This document shows, one piece after another, positions 63,191 to 64,000 of a DNA stretch of 64,000 nt. The stretch spans positions 91,334,501 to 91,398,500 of the forward strand of contig CM059584.1 in the NCBI GenBank assembly GCA_030407085.1, written 5' to 3'. Every line of letters starts with the position of its first letter. Within the stretch, counting starts at the first letter, position 1. The notes under the pieces were generated by a model that made no database searches, had not been told where the DNA came from, and was given only the letters and a program-made list of their open reading frames with translations. Source of the stretch: Trichopria drosophilae. Its lineage: Eukaryota; Arthropoda; Insecta; Hymenoptera; Diapriidae. The position numbers and the translations under genes are program-made.

Positions 63191-64000
63191 TTATTTTATT
63201 ATTTTATATCATGAATCAAAATAAAGTTATTACCTGCCGTCGTCGGACCTTGAAGTAAGGCAGAGGACGTAATATTTAAAATTATAGGGAATACACCAAT
63301 TGAGCTCAGCATATGTCTGGCAGAGAGGTCTAACCCGCGGAGACGGCGTGGGTAAGTATTCCCGATACAAAACAGCGAGAGAGAGAGAATCGAAACACTA
63401 GCGAAATAAAATATGGAGCGAAAGCCGGTGAGAAACTTTCCGGGGCGCTTCGCCAAAATCTTAAAAGTCGACCGCGGTATGAAGGACGGAAAGATAGGCC
63501 GGCGAATGAAACTGGGCCATTCTCTACAATATTTGGTTTATTAATTAACAGGGACGACAGCCCCAGTTTTATTCGTTCTAAGAAAGAGTAAAGGAGATTG
63601 TCCGAACATATAAACGTTGGTACTTACTCAGGTATCATACGAAATTATTAAGCGCCGTCGAATACCGCTGGCCTCGCTAAATGCCCGCTGGCAAGGTGTA
63701 TGTAGGCCTAAAAAACTATGGAGTCGCACAAGGCACAACAATCACCAATCTTGGTGATAGACCCGACAATAAAAACACGCCGCAGATTGCACGAGCGGCA
63801 GTCGGAACGACTCTGCCGATTTTCTACGTGTTTTGCGATTTCGCGACACGTGCCGCCCCTTCGTCTTTCCCCCCGCCCGCGAGGACAGGAAGTCTAGCGC
63901 GTATTCAAATATTTAAATAATTGACCAATGAGTGATTCGCACTAACCCCCCCTCCCCCTCCAGACGCTGAGTACTTCCTCAGAGTACCAGCTCGATATTC
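63191..64000. other. No gene recognised
   Basis: 63.2-63.95 kb is moderately CpG-rich, but the minus frame 63456-63199 and the plus frame 63681-63920 have no motif. The window ends inside this region. Confidence 0.4.

Overview
The window looks like nuclear DNA from an arthropod, most likely an insect; a hymenopteran such as an ant is a guess, because I recognise no host gene that would settle it. It is AT-rich, with CpG-rich islands that coincide with retroelement coding remnants. I see no intact cellular multi-exon gene, no convincing tRNA or rRNA gene, no CRISPR array and no operon structure. What can be read is a graveyard of transposable elements of nearly every class, plus one young-looking LTR element.

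Layout. 1-2.7 kb: AT-rich, nothing recognised. 2.74-6.57 kb (minus): a BEL/Pao retrotransposon with gag, zinc knuckles, protease, RT, integrase and LTR/leader, all broken. 7.5-8.1 kb: a possible promoter and a degenerate tandem array. 8.27-9.68 kb (minus): a GC-rich gag-like fragment. 9.7-14.15 kb (minus): a Ty3/Gypsy element (A) whose RT core is cleanly deleted and whose integrase holds a tRNA-derived SINE. 16.58-17.24 kb (plus): a second BEL LTR/leader copy. 19.4-21.4 kb: fragments of invertebrate repeat proteins. 22.0-22.57 kb: a dispersed AT-rich repeat that recurs at 45.6, 47.75 and 62.0 kb. 23.55-24.66 kb (minus): 3' half of an R2/R4-group LINE beside ATT microsatellites. 29.2-29.9 kb: a TTAA-flanked MITE. 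30.3-32.0 kb (plus): a decayed DUF7869-type transposon protein. 33.7-36.2 kb (minus): Gypsy B with a dead catalytic motif. 37.4-41.1 kb (minus): Gypsy C, the best-preserved pol, followed by an env-like fragment. 41.4 kb: a small MITE. 43.33-44.74 kb: a 1.4 kb foldback element. 46.3-47.7 kb (minus): a FLYWCH-MULE transposase. 49.1-49.9 kb: a long palindrome built round a CATGATCATGGT-type array. 54.4 kb: three hairpins sharing a loop. 57.18-60.13 kb (plus): a nearly pristine LTR element with 99% identical LTRs, a 5-bp TSD and only a gag-like ORF. 61.9-63.2 kb (minus): a Penelope-like element with a hammerhead-like motif.

Nothing here works as a pathway. The coherent unit is the 2.95 kb element at 57.18-60.13 kb. 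It has every cis signal needed for mobilisation but no pol, so it must borrow reverse transcriptase and integrase from a relative elsewhere in the genome. The most interesting leads are this gag-only element with its in-frame TGA followed by a PPxY-bearing extension, the hairpin trio at 54.4 kb, the 827-bp palindrome at 49.1 kb, the env-like reading frame behind Gypsy C, and tRNA-like modules sitting between inverted arms in two separate elements.
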